This document shows, piece by piece, positions 53,655 to 62,537 of a stretch of 64,000 nt of DNA. Every line of letters begins with the position of its first letter. Positions within the stretch are counted from its first letter, which is position 1. The notes beneath the pieces were generated by a model, which worked only from the letters and a program-made list of their open reading frames with translations, did no database searches and was not told where the DNA came from. Where the stretch lies: the NCBI RefSeq assembly GCF_030734285.1, contig NZ_CP132294.1, positions 2,418,001 through 2,482,000 of the forward strand, in the 5' to 3' direction. A program made the position numbers and the translations under genes. The DNA is from Natronococcus sp. AD-5 (lineage in GTDB: Archaea; Halobacteriota; Halobacteria; Halobacteriales; Natrialbaceae).

Positions 53655-54352
53655 CCGGCCGCCACGCCAGCGCGAACGCCGACGCGAGCGCGGGCAGCGG
53701 CGCGTCCGCCACCGCGTTCGAGCGCGCGCTCGAGTCGCTGCGAGCGGGCGAGCCGGTACTCGTCCACGACGCGGCCGACCGCGAGGGCGAGACGGACCTC
53801 ATCTACCACGCCGACGCGGTGACGCCCGAAGCCGTCGCCCGGCTGCGCAACGACGCCGGCGGGCTGGTCTGCGTCGCGCTGAGCCACGGGATCGCGGAGT
53901 CGTTCGACCTCCCGTTCTACACCGAAGAGGTCGATCACCCCGCCGCGGCCGACCACGAACTCGGCTACGACGAGCGCTCCTCGTTCTCGCTGACGGTCAA
54001 TCACCGGGACACCTACACCGGGATCACGGACGCCGACCGCTCGAGGACGATTCGGGCGCTCGGCGAGGCCGCCGCCGCACCCGAGGAGACGGAGTTCGCC
54101 GCCGAGTTCCGCGTCCCCGGTCACGTCCACCTGCTGAAAGCCGCCCCCGACCTGCTCGCCCAGCGCGAGGGCCACACCGAACTCGGCCTCGCGCTCGCCG
54201 GCGCCGCCGACCTCCCGCCCGCGGTCGTCGTCTGCGAGATGCTCGACGACGAGACCAGCGAGGCGCTCACGCCGGTCGACGCTCGCATGTACGCCGACCG
54301 ACGAAACCTCGTCTACCTCGAGGGACGGGACGTCCTCGAACGACTCGGCTGA
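53651..54352 (+). CDS. ribB: 3,4-dihydroxy-2-butanone-4-phosphate synthase
   Basis: 233 residues. It converts ribulose 5-phosphate to the 4-carbon precursor of riboflavin. The metal/active-site motif [20 protein letters not shown] is near 41, [16 protein letters not shown] near 117, [20 protein letters not shown] near 157 and [16 protein letters not shown] near 197. The N-terminal 22 residues are Ala/Ser-rich. Translationally coupled to ribK, giving a two-gene riboflavin unit. Confidence 0.94.
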   Translation: MTGRHASANADASAGSGASATAFERALESLRAGEPVLVHDAADREGETDLIYHADAVTPEAVARLRNDAGGLVCVALSHGIAESFDLPFYTEEVDHPAAADHELGYDERSSFSLTVNHRDTYTGITDADRSRTIRALGEAAAAPEETEFAAEFRVPGHVHLLKAAPDLLAQREGHTELGLALAGAADLPPAVVVCEMLDDETSEALTPVDARMYADRRNLVYLEGRDVLERLG

Positions 54353-54368
54353 TCGCCCGCGTTTCTCC

Positions 54369-54719
54369 TCAGTCGCCGTCGGCCTCGAGCGACGTCCGCT
54401 CGGCGCCCGGACCGCTTCGATACACCGCGTAAAGGATGAGAACGGCGATCGTGAAATCGGCACCGTGCTCGACGAGGTGGTGGATCGTCATCGGCAACAG
54501 CCCGAAGACGGTCGCGAGTCCGGTGAGCGATCTGGCCACGAGCAAGCTGAGAGCCACCGTGATTAACAGGTACCGCGTCGATTGCCGCCGGGAATACGCG
54601 ACGACCCCGATACAGAACAGCACCGTCGTACCCGCGGCTGCCAGGACGATCACGGCGAGGAGGACGGGGGTCAACTGGGGATCCACCCACCCGACGTCGA
54701 ACGGATTCGTGTGCTGCAT
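54369..54719 (-). CDS. Small four-helix-type membrane protein, unknown function
   Basis: 116 residues. Hydrophobic segments at about 17-42 (TPVLLAVIVLAAAGTTVLFC), 49-72 (RYLLITVALSLLVARSLTGL) and 88-104 (DFTIAVLILYAVYRS), with a His pair HHLVEH near 80 that could bind heme or metal. It is divergent from the winged-helix regulator at 54876 (156 bp apart), a pairing that suggests a regulated membrane protein. I do not recognise the family. Confidence 0.75.
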   Translation of the reverse strand: MQHTNPFDVGWVDPQLTPVLLAVIVLAAAGTTVLFCIGVVAYSRRQSTRYLLITVALSLLVARSLTGLATVFGLLPMTIHHLVEHGADFTIAVLILYAVYRSGPGAERTSLEADGD

Positions 54720-54875
54720 CTCCGCGATTCTACCTCGGAGTGAGCGTCACCTATGTGCTTCGATCACGAGCGCGGACGAACCTCGTTCTCAGTCGGTGGG
54801 AACGAACGGAAGCCGTTATCAGAACGACGGTGCTAGCCGTCGGTAGCGCCCGCTTCGGATCCCACGACGATTCAA

Positions 54876-55403
54876 ATGACCGATACGAGACGCCAGATCA
54901 GAGCGCACGTTCACGCCAACGCCGGCATCCACTTCAACGAACTCGTCAGAGAGTCCGCGTTCGCGCCCGGACAGATTCAGTACCACGTCCGTCGGCTGAT
55001 CGCCGACGAGGAACTCGTCCGCGGCGAGTTCTACGGCCGGACCCACTACTACCCACCCGAGTACGACGAGCGAGAGCAGGCCATGCTGGCGTTGTTCCGG
55101 CGCGAAACCGCCCGCGAGATCGTCGTCTACCTGATCGAGCACGAACCGACCGGGCCCGGCGAGGTCGCCGACGCGCTGGGGATCGCCCGGAGTACGCTCG
55201 AGTACCACCTCGACCGACTGGTCGACCGGGATATCGTCGAGAAGGGATACGACGACCGAAACCGCGTCACGCTTCGCCTGGCGAATCCTGAACAGACGGG
55301 CGAGTTGCTGTCGACGATCGAACCCACGGTCCCCGACCGGCTGCTCGATCGGTTCACCCGCCTCGTCGACGGCCTGCTCGAGAGCGCTCCCGAGTCGCGG
55401 TGA
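54876..55403 (+). CDS. Double winged-helix transcriptional regulator
   Basis: 175 residues. Two wHTH units: residues 5-60 (IRAHVHANAGIHFNELVRES, FAPGQIQYHVRRLIADEEL) and 75-130 (ETAREIVVYLIEHEPTGPGE, ARSTLEYHLDRLVDRDIVEK). The arrangement is common among haloarchaeal regulators placed beside membrane-protein genes. No ligand-binding cysteines. Likely target: the divergent membrane protein gene or the downstream metal locus. Confidence 0.87.
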   Translation: MTDTRRQIRAHVHANAGIHFNELVRESAFAPGQIQYHVRRLIADEELVRGEFYGRTHYYPPEYDEREQAMLALFRRETAREIVVYLIEHEPTGPGEVADALGIARSTLEYHLDRLVDRDIVEKGYDDRNRVTLRLANPEQTGELLSTIEPTVPDRLLDRFTRLVDGLLESAPESR

Positions 55404-55582
55404 CAGCTCTCGAGCGCCGACCCGAGTGTGACGACGCGCCCCTCGACCGATCCGTCAGCGATCAGACGGAGCATTGTCCGACCGGAAACGGCCCTCTCCG
55501 CGACGGCTCGTTTCGACGTTCGAACCATAATTTCGACGCTCGTACCAGAAGCAAGAATAGCCCTCCGTGAAGAGGTCGGCGC

Positions 55583-56785
55583 ATGGATCGACCCGTCAAA
55601 CGACGGCGCTTCGTACAGGTTCTGGGTGGCGGTCTTACGGTCGGCGTCGCCGGCTGCATCGGTAACGACGGTGATGACGACGGTGAGGCCGACGATCACG
55701 ACGACCACGATCACGACGACGGGAGCGGCGAGGGAAGCCAGGGACTCGCCTACGCCTTCGGTCCGGACACGATCGCGCTCATCGATCCGTCCGCGGGCGA
55801 AGTCGTCGACGAGATCACCGACGGGATCGACGGCTACGAGTACGGCGACGCGGTCGTGACGAACGACGGAAGCCAGCTGTTCGTCATCGAGGAGACGCTC
55901 GGACAGGTGCTCGTAATCGACACCGAAGCGCGCGAGATCGCGGCCGAAGTGGCGATGGGTCCCGACGGGACCCACATGTACTACCCCAACGACGACGAAA
56001 TGTGGGCGCACTCGGACGCGGAGGGGACGTTCTACGTGATCGACACCGAGGAGCACGAGGTCGTCGAGACCGTCGACGCCGGACTCGAAGGCGAGGGGCA
56101 CGGCAAACTCCTGTACCACGAGGACTTCGGCGACGTCGGGTACGGAACGAACATCAACGATCCCGCCGCGCACGTCATCGACCTGAACGAGTACGAGCGA
56201 ACCGACTCCATCGAACTCGGCGAAGAAGGCGGGACGCACTACAAGGCTTACAGTCCGCAGAACGGACTCGCCTACTTCGAGTACGAGGACGTGACGGCCG
56301 TCGTCGACACCGAGACCGACGAGGTCGTCGACGAACTCGACGTCGCCGGCGGAATGTACCTCACGCCCGACGAGGAACTGCTCGGCATCATCGGCGAGGA
56401 CGAGATCCGCTTCTTCGACGCGACGAGCGAGAGCACCGACGAGATCGGCTCCGTCGCGGTCGAGGGCGGTCCGGACGCCCTCGAGTACTACGAGGCCGAC
56501 GACGGTATCTACGGGTTCACGGCGAACACGATGGACTCGGACGCCGCGGTCATCGACGTCGACGAACTCGAGGAGGTCGACCGGATCGACGCCGGCGACA
56601 TCGAACGGCCCGAGGACGCCCAGCACCTCCACCGCGAGGGCGTCTCCGGCGACGGCTACTTCTTCACGCCCGCGGAAGCCGACGGGACCGTCGCGGTGAT
56701 CGACATGGAAGCGCGGGAACTGATCGCCCACGTCCCCGTCGAAGACGGCGTCGCCACCGTCCAGTACGTTCCCGAGTCGGTATGA
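55583..56785 (+). CDS. Tat-exported lipoprotein, His/Asp-rich linker and beta-propeller (putative metal-binding)
   Basis: 400 residues. The signal has KRRRFVQVLGGGLTVGVAGC, a twin-Arg motif with lipobox Cys27. A metal-binding-type linker, DDHDDHDHDD, follows near 37-46. The rest is a YVTN-like seven-bladed propeller with repeats such as QVLVIDTEAREIAAEV and TFYVIDTEEHEVVETV, and many His (GPDGTHMYY, EGHGKLLYHED, GGTHYKAYS, AQHLHREG). The plan recalls AztD-type zinc chaperones. It overlaps the CopC-CopD gene by 4 bp, so a copper or zinc role is likely; the metal is inferred. Confidence 0.85.
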   Translation: MDRPVKRRRFVQVLGGGLTVGVAGCIGNDGDDDGEADDHDDHDHDDGSGEGSQGLAYAFGPDTIALIDPSAGEVVDEITDGIDGYEYGDAVVTNDGSQLFVIEETLGQVLVIDTEAREIAAEVAMGPDGTHMYYPNDDEMWAHSDAEGTFYVIDTEEHEVVETVDAGLEGEGHGKLLYHEDFGDVGYGTNINDPAAHVIDLNEYERTDSIELGEEGGTHYKAYSPQNGLAYFEYEDVTAVVDTETDEVVDELDVAGGMYLTPDEELLGIIGEDEIRFFDATSESTDEIGSVAVEGGPDALEYYEADDGIYGFTANTMDSDAAVIDVDELEEVDRIDAGDIERPEDAQHLHREGVSGDGYFFTPAEADGTVAVIDMEARELIAHVPVEDGVATVQYVPESV

Positions 56786-58821
56786 GCCCGGACGGATCGC
56801 TCGAGCGCGGCAACCGACCGGCGCGATACTGGACGCTCGCCGTCCTCGCCGTCGCCCTGCTCGTCCTCGCGAGCGTCGCGACGCCGGTCGCGGCCCACGC
56901 CTACTTGAGCGATTCCGATCCGGCGAACGGCGAACAGCTCGAATCGCTGCCCGACGAGATCACCCTGCAGTTCTCGGGTGACGGCGTTCAGGTCGCCGAC
57001 GTCGCGGTGATCGGTCCCGACGGCGAGGACGTCAGCGGCGACGCCGGCGTCGATCCCGACGACTCACAGACCGTTCGCGCCCCGCTCGAGGAGGACGCCG
57101 GCGACGGGATGTACACCGTCGAGTGGGAAATCCTGGCCGACGACGGCCACACGGTCACCGGCTCGTTCTTCTTCAGCGTCGGCGACGAGCCGCTCGACCG
57201 CGACGCGGTACTCGAGGCCTACGAGGACGACGAGAGCGCCGACGAGTCGGTCTCTCCGATCGAAACCGCGTCGAAGGGGCTGCTGCTGATCGCGCTCGTC
57301 GGGCTGGTCGGCGTTCCCGCGACCGCCGCGATCGCCGTCTACCCGGTCGTCGATCGGTTCGGATCGTCGGGTCGGACGGTCGATCGCCGACTCGCGCAAT
57401 TGCTCGCCGGCTTCGGCGCACTCCTGTTCGCGGCGGCGCTCGCGCTCGGCCTGGCTCGCGCCGCGTCGCTCGGCCCGCTCTCCGCCGGCACCGTCGCGGA
57501 GTTCGTCGGGACGCCGCTCGGACGGGCGTGGCTCGTCCAGCTCGGCCTCGCCGCGCTGCTCGCGGTCGTCCTCGCCGGCGCCGCGTTCGGACGCCTCGGT
57601 CGGCGCGTCTGGCTCGGCGCCGCGCTGGTCGGTGCGCTCTGCGTCGGCGCGACGGTCAGCTGGACGAGTCACTCGGCTACGGCGATCGATCGGCTCCAGG
57701 GAACGGCGATAGACTTCGCGCACGTCGCGGGCGCGGGCCTGTGGATCGGCGGGCTGGTCGTCCTCTCGCTCGCGGTTCCGCCGCTGCTCCGCGATTCGGC
57801 GCCGGACGATCGCGCGGCGATCGCCGCCGGAACGATCCGGCGGTACTCCCTGCTCGCGCTCGCCGGGGTGACCCTCGCGGGCGCGTCGGGGCTCGTCCTC
57901 GCCGCGTGGCACGTCCCCGGACTCGAGGCGCTGGGCTCGACGCTGTACGGCGTCGCGCTCTCGACGAAGACGCTGTTGGTCCTGCTGGCGCTCGGCCTGG
58001 GTGGGTTCACCCGGGTCGCCCTCCTCCGGCACCTCGAGTCGCCCGCCGAATCCGGACCCCGAGGGCTCCTCGGTCGATTGCTCGGCGGGCGCGCCGAATC
58101 CGACGTGCGCGAGGACGGCGGTCGTGCGACGGGATCGATCGCCGCGTTCGTCCGCGCCGTCCGCTTCGAGGTCGGCGTGCTCGTCCTCGTGCTCCTCCTC
58201 TCGGGGCTGCTCACCTCGGTTCCGACGGCCGCGGTCGTCGGCGGAGACGACGGCCCCGAGATCGCGACGATCGAGCGCGAGGGTGACGTCGACGTCGAAC
58301 TGACCGCCGTCCCGGCGAGTGTCGACGACGGCGGAGACGGCACCGGGGACGGAGGTGACGACCGACTGGTGCTTCAGGAGGGCGAGCCGGTTGTGCTCGA
58401 GGTCGCGTTCTCCGACGGGAGCGACGAACCCCTGGAATCCGATCGAACGGTTCGGCTGCTCGCGAACTCCGACGCGGGAGAGACGTTCGAGGTCGACCTC
58501 GAAGAGACCGAGGATGGAACCTACGCGACCGTGCGGACGCTGCCGGCCGACGGGGACTGGGAACTGCGCGTCACCGGCGAACCCGACGGGGAGTTCGTCA
58601 GCGAGTGGTTCGACGCGCACGTCGCTTCCGACGATAGCGGTCACGACCGCGGCGACGGAGACCACGAGCACGGTGAGCACGACGGCGACGACCGCGAAGC
58701 CGGGGCGAACGCCGATTCCCCGTTCGCGACCGTGCTCCGCCTGGGATCCGTCGTCGTCGCGGTGATCGGCTCCGTCGCCGTCGCGCTCGAGGCGGTTCGC
58801 TTCCGCGACCGCGAGCGGTGA
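56782..58821 (+). CDS. CopC-CopD fusion copper-handling membrane protein
   Basis: 679 residues. A signal segment (about 17-36) precedes a CopC domain starting AHAYLSDSDPANGEQLESLP, in which the first His after cleavage and DDGHTVTGSFFFSVG near 124 form the copper site. The CopD part (about 160-480) has eight or so membrane segments. A C-terminal extracytoplasmic domain (about 490-640) includes HDRGDGDHEHGEHDGDD, a His/Asp-rich segment near 625, then a last membrane helix. The fusion resembles bacterial YcnJ-type copper import proteins. Coupled to the preceding propeller lipoprotein. Confidence 0.88.
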   Translation: MSPDGSLERGNRPARYWTLAVLAVALLVLASVATPVAAHAYLSDSDPANGEQLESLPDEITLQFSGDGVQVADVAVIGPDGEDVSGDAGVDPDDSQTVRAPLEEDAGDGMYTVEWEILADDGHTVTGSFFFSVGDEPLDRDAVLEAYEDDESADESVSPIETASKGLLLIALVGLVGVPATAAIAVYPVVDRFGSSGRTVDRRLAQLLAGFGALLFAAALALGLARAASLGPLSAGTVAEFVGTPLGRAWLVQLGLAALLAVVLAGAAFGRLGRRVWLGAALVGALCVGATVSWTSHSATAIDRLQGTAIDFAHVAGAGLWIGGLVVLSLAVPPLLRDSAPDDRAAIAAGTIRRYSLLALAGVTLAGASGLVLAAWHVPGLEALGSTLYGVALSTKTLLVLLALGLGGFTRVALLRHLESPAESGPRGLLGRLLGGRAESDVREDGGRATGSIAAFVRAVRFEVGVLVLVLLLSGLLTSVPTAAVVGGDDGPEIATIEREGDVDVELTAVPASVDDGGDGTGDGGDDRLVLQEGEPVVLEVAFSDGSDEPLESDRTVRLLANSDAGETFEVDLEETEDGTYATVRTLPADGDWELRVTGEPDGEFVSEWFDAHVASDDSGHDRGDGDHEHGEHDGDDREAGANADSPFATVLRLGSVVVAVIGSVAVALEAVRFRDRER

Positions 58822-58916
58822 CGAACGCGGCCGGGTTCTCGACTCGCGACGGCGCGGCGGCCGTCCGGTCCATCCAATCGCGAACGTTCATTACGGAGGG
58901 GTTCGTCCCCCCGTCC

Positions 58917-59846
58917 ATGGGCTTCGACGAGATGGACGTCGACACGATCTGGATGGACGGGGAGTTCGTTGACTGGGACGACGCGCAGATCCACGTGCTC
59001 ACCCACGGGCTCCACTACGGCAGCGGCATCTTCGAAGGTGCGCGCTGCTACGAAACCGAAGAGGGCCCCGCGATCTTCCGCTGGGAGGAGCACTTAGAGC
59101 GGTTCTACCAGTCCGCGAAGCCGTACGAGATGGAGATCGACCACACGGCGGCGGAGCTCACCGACGCGACGCTCGATCTCATCCACCGCCAGGATCTCTC
59201 TTCCTGCTACATTCGTCCGATCGCCTTCTACGGCTACAACAGCCTCGGCGTGAGTCCCGGCGACTGTCCGACCCGCACCGCCATCGCCGCCTGGCCGTGG
59301 GGCACCTACCTCGGCGAGGACGCCCTCGAGAACGGCATCGACGTGATGGTCTCCTCGTGGCGCAAGCACTCCTCGAGTCAGATCCCGACGAACGCGAAGA
59401 CGACCGGCCTCTACGTCAACAGCATGCTCGCCGGCGAGGAGGCGCGCCGCAACGGGTACGCCGAGGCGATCGTGCTGAACAAGGAGGGCCACGTCGCCGA
59501 AGGCCCCGGCGAGAACATCTTCCTCGTGCGCGACGGCGAGATCTACACGCCCGGCCTCTCCGAGTCGATCCTCGACGGCATCACCCGCGATTCCGTGATC
59601 ACGCTCGCCGAAGACCTGGGCTACACGGTCCACGACAACGTCTCGATCTCCCGCGGCGAACTCAACACCGCCGACGAACTGTTCTTTACCGGTTCCGCGG
59701 CCGAGGTCACCCCCATTCGGAGAGTCGACAACGTCGTCATCGACGACGGCTCGCGCGGCCCCGTCACCGAGGAGATCCAAGCCAGGTTCTTCGAGGTCGT
59801 CGAGCGCCGCACCGACGAGTACGACGAGTGGTTCACTTACATATAG
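58917..59846 (+). CDS. ilvE: Branched-chain amino acid aminotransferase
   Basis: 309 residues from the ATG at 58917 (MGFDEMDVDTIWMDGEFVDW). Class IV aminotransferase: THGLHYGSGIFEGARCYETE near 30, the PLP Lys in NAKTTGLYVNSMLAGEEARR near 161, EAIVLNKEGHVAEGPGENIF near 185 and FFTGSAAEVTPIRRVD near 263. It performs the last step for valine, leucine and isoleucine, far from the main ilv-leu operon. An ATG 33 codons upstream lacks conserved sequence. A 99-bp palindromic element begins 2 bp after its stop. Confidence 0.94.
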   Translation: MGFDEMDVDTIWMDGEFVDWDDAQIHVLTHGLHYGSGIFEGARCYETEEGPAIFRWEEHLERFYQSAKPYEMEIDHTAAELTDATLDLIHRQDLSSCYIRPIAFYGYNSLGVSPGDCPTRTAIAAWPWGTYLGEDALENGIDVMVSSWRKHSSSQIPTNAKTTGLYVNSMLAGEEARRNGYAEAIVLNKEGHVAEGPGENIFLVRDGEIYTPGLSESILDGITRDSVITLAEDLGYTVHDNVSISRGELNTADELFFTGSAAEVTPIRRVDNVVIDDGSRGPVTEEIQARFFEVVERRTDEYDEWFTYI

Positions 59847-59848
59847 AC

Positions 59849-59947
59849 CACCAACCTTTTACTCTGCGCTCTGGCACGGCGGGCGGCAGCGTCGCTGCCG
59901 CCCGCCGAGCCGTCGCTCGGTAAAAGGTTGCTCAAAAGCGCTCCTCC
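59849..59947 (+). repeat. 99-bp compound palindromic element, copy A
   Basis: Outer arms CAACCTTTTAC (59852-59862) and GTAAAAGGTTG (59920-59930) enclose a 31-nt near-perfect palindrome (59877-59907) with 15-bp arms CGGCGGGCGGCAGCG and its complement. It matches copy B at 98 of 99 positions in inverted orientation. It begins 2 bp after the ilvE stop. More diverged similarity to copy B continues for about 70 bp (shared GTCGTCGGCCCGCTCGC). A 3'-end/terminator element or an inserted MITE-like sequence. Confidence 0.85.
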
Positions 59948-60120
59948 TTCCGTTCCGGCCCCTTCGGGGCCTCCACGTCAGTCGTCGGCCCGCTCGCAGC
60001 CGCCGGCTGCTCGCGGCGAATTTCGGTGGACAGCCTTCCCTCCTCCGGGTCGTGCGCTCGCCGCATTGCGGCGAGCGCACGCCCAGTCACTGCACCTTTT
60101 GTCTCGAGTGCGTTGCCGCG

Positions 60121-60558
60121 TCAGTCGTCAGTCGTGACCTCGAGTCGCATCTCGTCTCCGTCACGAAGCGCGTATTCGGTCGGTTCGACGCCATCGCCGT
60201 TGACGATAAACGCTATTTCGGTGCTGGCGTCGCCCTCGTCGTAGGTCGCTCCGTCGTGCTCGAGAACGTGATCACCGTCGTCGGTCGCGAACGCGAAGTA
60301 CGGCAGCAGATCGATCGCCTCGGCGAACGTGACTCGCTCCTCGCCTTCCATGTACCACTCGTCGCTTCCCCCGTGGAGGTGAAAGTCGATCGAGTGATTC
60401 TCGGCGTGCTCGGCTTGGTACCGGTCTTCGGAGAGGTCGACCGCCGAGTCGTCGATGACGATCTCGATATCGCCGCGCGCGTCGATTTCGTCGTCGGAGA
60501 GGCAGCCGCCGAGAAGCGCGAAACTCGAGACGCCGATGATGACCGCCCGTCGTTTCAT
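60121..60558 (-). CDS. Small lipoprotein, unknown function
   Basis: 145 residues. MKRRAVIIGVSSFALLGGC is a lipoprotein signal with lipobox Cys19; KRR is a weak twin-arginine motif. The mature part is acidic with a beta-rich look: DIEIVIDDSAVDLSEDRYQA, HSIDFHLHGGSDEWYMEGEE, and a C-terminal ALRDGDEMRLEVTTDD. The domain resembles ubiquitin/MoaD-like or sensor folds only vaguely; I do not assign it. It lies between the two inverted 99-bp palindromic elements. Confidence 0.82.
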   Translation of the reverse strand: MKRRAVIIGVSSFALLGGCLSDDEIDARGDIEIVIDDSAVDLSEDRYQAEHAENHSIDFHLHGGSDEWYMEGEERVTFAEAIDLLPYFAFATDDGDHVLEHDGATYDEGDASTEIAFIVNGDGVEPTEYALRDGDEMRLEVTTDD

Positions 60559-60718
60559 ACGCGACTGCAGGAAGGTATCGGCTCAAAAGCTTCTGGTTCC
60601 CTTATCGAAAGCGGGAACGGACACGTCGCGGCTCCCGCCGAACGCGGCCGAGTTCCTTTCAATTGTACCGCGAGCGACCGCAGGGAGCGAGCGGGCCGAC
60701 GACCGACCCGCAGGGGAG

Positions 60719-60817
60719 GGAGGAGCGCTTTTGAGCAACCTTTTACCGAGCGACGGCTCGGCGGGCGGCAGCGTCGCTGCCGCCCGCCGTGCCAGAGCGC
60801 AGAGTAAAAGGTTGGTG
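60719..60817 (-). repeat. 99-bp compound palindromic element, copy B (inverted)
   Basis: Reverse complement of copy A with a single mismatch at the centre of the inner palindrome. It begins immediately after the stop codon of the DUF502 gene (tta at 60818-60820) and has the same orientation relative to that gene as copy A has to ilvE. This gene-end placement favours a terminator or mRNA-end function. Confidence 0.85.
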
Positions 60818-61543
60818 TTAGTCGTCGTCCGCGTCCGCCTTTCCTCTGCCCGCGTCTTGCTTGCCGCCGTCGGTCGTCGCCTCGTCGACGACGTCGATGG
60901 AGACGCCCGCGTCCATGCCGCGGCTGCGGCTCGAGTCGCCGAATCCCGCGCTCAACACGCGCGTGAGGGCGTCTTCGACGTCTTCGTCGAGTTCGGTGAT
61001 CCGGTCGGACTCGACCTCGACGACGAACCCCGTCGTGATGTTCGGCGAGGTCGGCAGAAAGAGCACCTCGCGGCCGTCCTCGGTCGTTTTGCCCGTTTTG
61101 AACGCGGTCATCCGGAGCCCGTCCCAGGTCTCGATTTTGACCGGCGTCTGGAGGGAGTCCTGTTCGCCGAACGCGGTTTCGGCGGCCATCTTCGAGGCGT
61201 TGTAGACGACTCGAATCACCGGAACGCGGTTGGCGACGTTGTCGACGAGCCGTTCGACCAGGCCGCCGACGGTCGTTCGCATGAGATAGCCCACCGAGAA
61301 CGTGAGGATGACGAACACGGTCAGCGCGACGACGACCCGGAGGAACTGCGCGATCTGTTCGCGGCTCTGCTGGGCCTGCGCGCCGTCACCCGGGATGAGC
61401 GGCCGGAGGGCCGCCTCGTCGAGAATGAGACCGGGCGTGATCCCGGCGATGAGTCCATAGAGCCAGTAGATGACGTAAAGCGTCACGAGGATGGGCCCGA
61501 GGACGATCAGCCCGCTCGCGAAATCCCGCTTCCACGAAGCCAT
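60818..61543 (-). CDS. DUF502 family membrane protein
   Basis: 241 residues from the ATG at 61541-61543 (MASWKRDFASGLIVLGPILV). Two membrane segments: about 8-35 and 72-95 (VVVALTVFVILTFSVGYLM). Family motifs: IPVIR-like NRVPVIRVVYNASKMAAETA near 107 and EVLFLPTSPNITTGFVVEVE near 155. A Gly/Asp-rich tail ends it. DUF502 proteins are widespread with no settled function. Its stop abuts palindromic element copy B. Confidence 0.9.
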   Translation of the reverse strand: MASWKRDFASGLIVLGPILVTLYVIYWLYGLIAGITPGLILDEAALRPLIPGDGAQAQQSREQIAQFLRVVVALTVFVILTFSVGYLMRTTVGGLVERLVDNVANRVPVIRVVYNASKMAAETAFGEQDSLQTPVKIETWDGLRMTAFKTGKTTEDGREVLFLPTSPNITTGFVVEVESDRITELDEDVEDALTRVLSAGFGDSSRSRGMDAGVSIDVVDEATTDGGKQDAGRGKADADDD

Positions 61544-61582
61544 GTACTCCAACTCACACTAGTGGCTAATGAGCCCTTTCCT

Positions 61583-62419
61583 TTAGCGGCCGATAATCGC
61601 CCGAACCGCGAACCAGAGGTTCTCCTTGCGTTCCATCGCACGCCGGTAGAAGTACGACTTCCAGCGACCGCCGTAGGGGACGTACTGCCAGACCTCGTAC
61701 TCCTCGGCGAGTTCGTACTGCGCGTCGTCGCGCACGCCCATGAGCATCTGAATCTCGAAGTCGGTGCCGTGCTCCTCGTGGAGGGAAATCGCGCGATCGA
61801 TCATCGCCGGATCGTGGCTGCCGACCGCGATCCCGTCCTCGAAGTGCTCGAAGGCGAACTCGAGCAGCGCCTCGTACTCCTTGTTGACGGTCTCTTTCTC
61901 TTTGTAGGCGATATCGGACGGTTCGTCGTACGCGCCCTTGACGAATCGGACCTTTCCGGGCACGTCGGCGAGCCGTTTGACGTCCTCGCGGGTGCGTTTG
62001 AGGTTCGCCTGGACGCAGACCCCGACCCCACCGTCGTGCTCCCGCGACAGATCCTCGAAGGCGTCGAGGGTCGCGTCCGTCGTCGTGTGGTCTTCCATGT
62101 CGATCCAGACGAAGACGCCGCGGTCGGCGGCCGCGTCGACGATCTCGGAGAGTTCCTCCCGGAAGACGTCCTTGCCCAGGTCGAGACCGATCTGGGAGGG
62201 TTTGACGGAGATACAGGCCTCGAGATCCGATCGCGCGATGGCTTCGACGAGGTCCCGGTACTCCGCGGCGTCGGCGCGGACGGGCTCGCGGTCGTCGTAG
62301 TGCTCGCCGAGCAGGTTCACGATCGCATTGACGTCGCGATCGTTCAGCTGTCGAACGTGCTCGAGCGCTTCCGCCGGTTTCTCCCCCGCGACGAACCGGC
62401 TCGCGATTGGCGGAATCAT
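61583..62419 (-). CDS. Proline dehydrogenase (monofunctional PutA-type)
   Basis: 278 residues from the ATG at 62417-62419 (MIPPIASRFVAGEKPAEALE). FAD-dependent TIM barrel: ISVKPSQIGLDLGKDV near 89, VFVWIDMEDHTTTDATLDAF near 117, VQANLKRTREDVKRLADVPG near 148, RFVKGAYDEPSDIAYKEKE near 171 and YVPYGGRWKSYFYRRAMER near 245. It oxidises proline to pyrroline-5-carboxylate. A TTATAA box about 25 bp upstream supports a leaderless start. Confidence 0.92.
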   Translation of the reverse strand: MIPPIASRFVAGEKPAEALEHVRQLNDRDVNAIVNLLGEHYDDREPVRADAAEYRDLVEAIARSDLEACISVKPSQIGLDLGKDVFREELSEIVDAAADRGVFVWIDMEDHTTTDATLDAFEDLSREHDGGVGVCVQANLKRTREDVKRLADVPGKVRFVKGAYDEPSDIAYKEKETVNKEYEALLEFAFEHFEDGIAVGSHDPAMIDRAISLHEEHGTDFEIQMLMGVRDDAQYELAEEYEVWQYVPYGGRWKSYFYRRAMERKENLWFAVRAIIGR

Positions 62420-62439
62420 ACCCAAGTGATATATCCCTT

Positions 62440-62448
62440 CTTATAAGG
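62440..62448 (-). promoter_or_regulatory. TATA box of the proline dehydrogenase gene
   Basis: On the minus strand CCTTATAAG, centred about 25 bp before the ATG at 62419. The spacing implies a leaderless mRNA. Confidence 0.6.
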
Positions 62449-62537
62449 AAGTAGTGCTCTGGCCGGGAGACGACGGCCGTCGACTCGACGACCGCGAACC
62501 ACCGCAGGTTAAGACACGCCAGTTCATCCCGCCGCAT

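Noticed and set aside
59849-60817. The inverted 99-bp repeats as ends of an insertion sequence
   Set aside because: No transposase lies between them, I saw no target duplication, and each copy begins at a gene stop codon in the same relative orientation.
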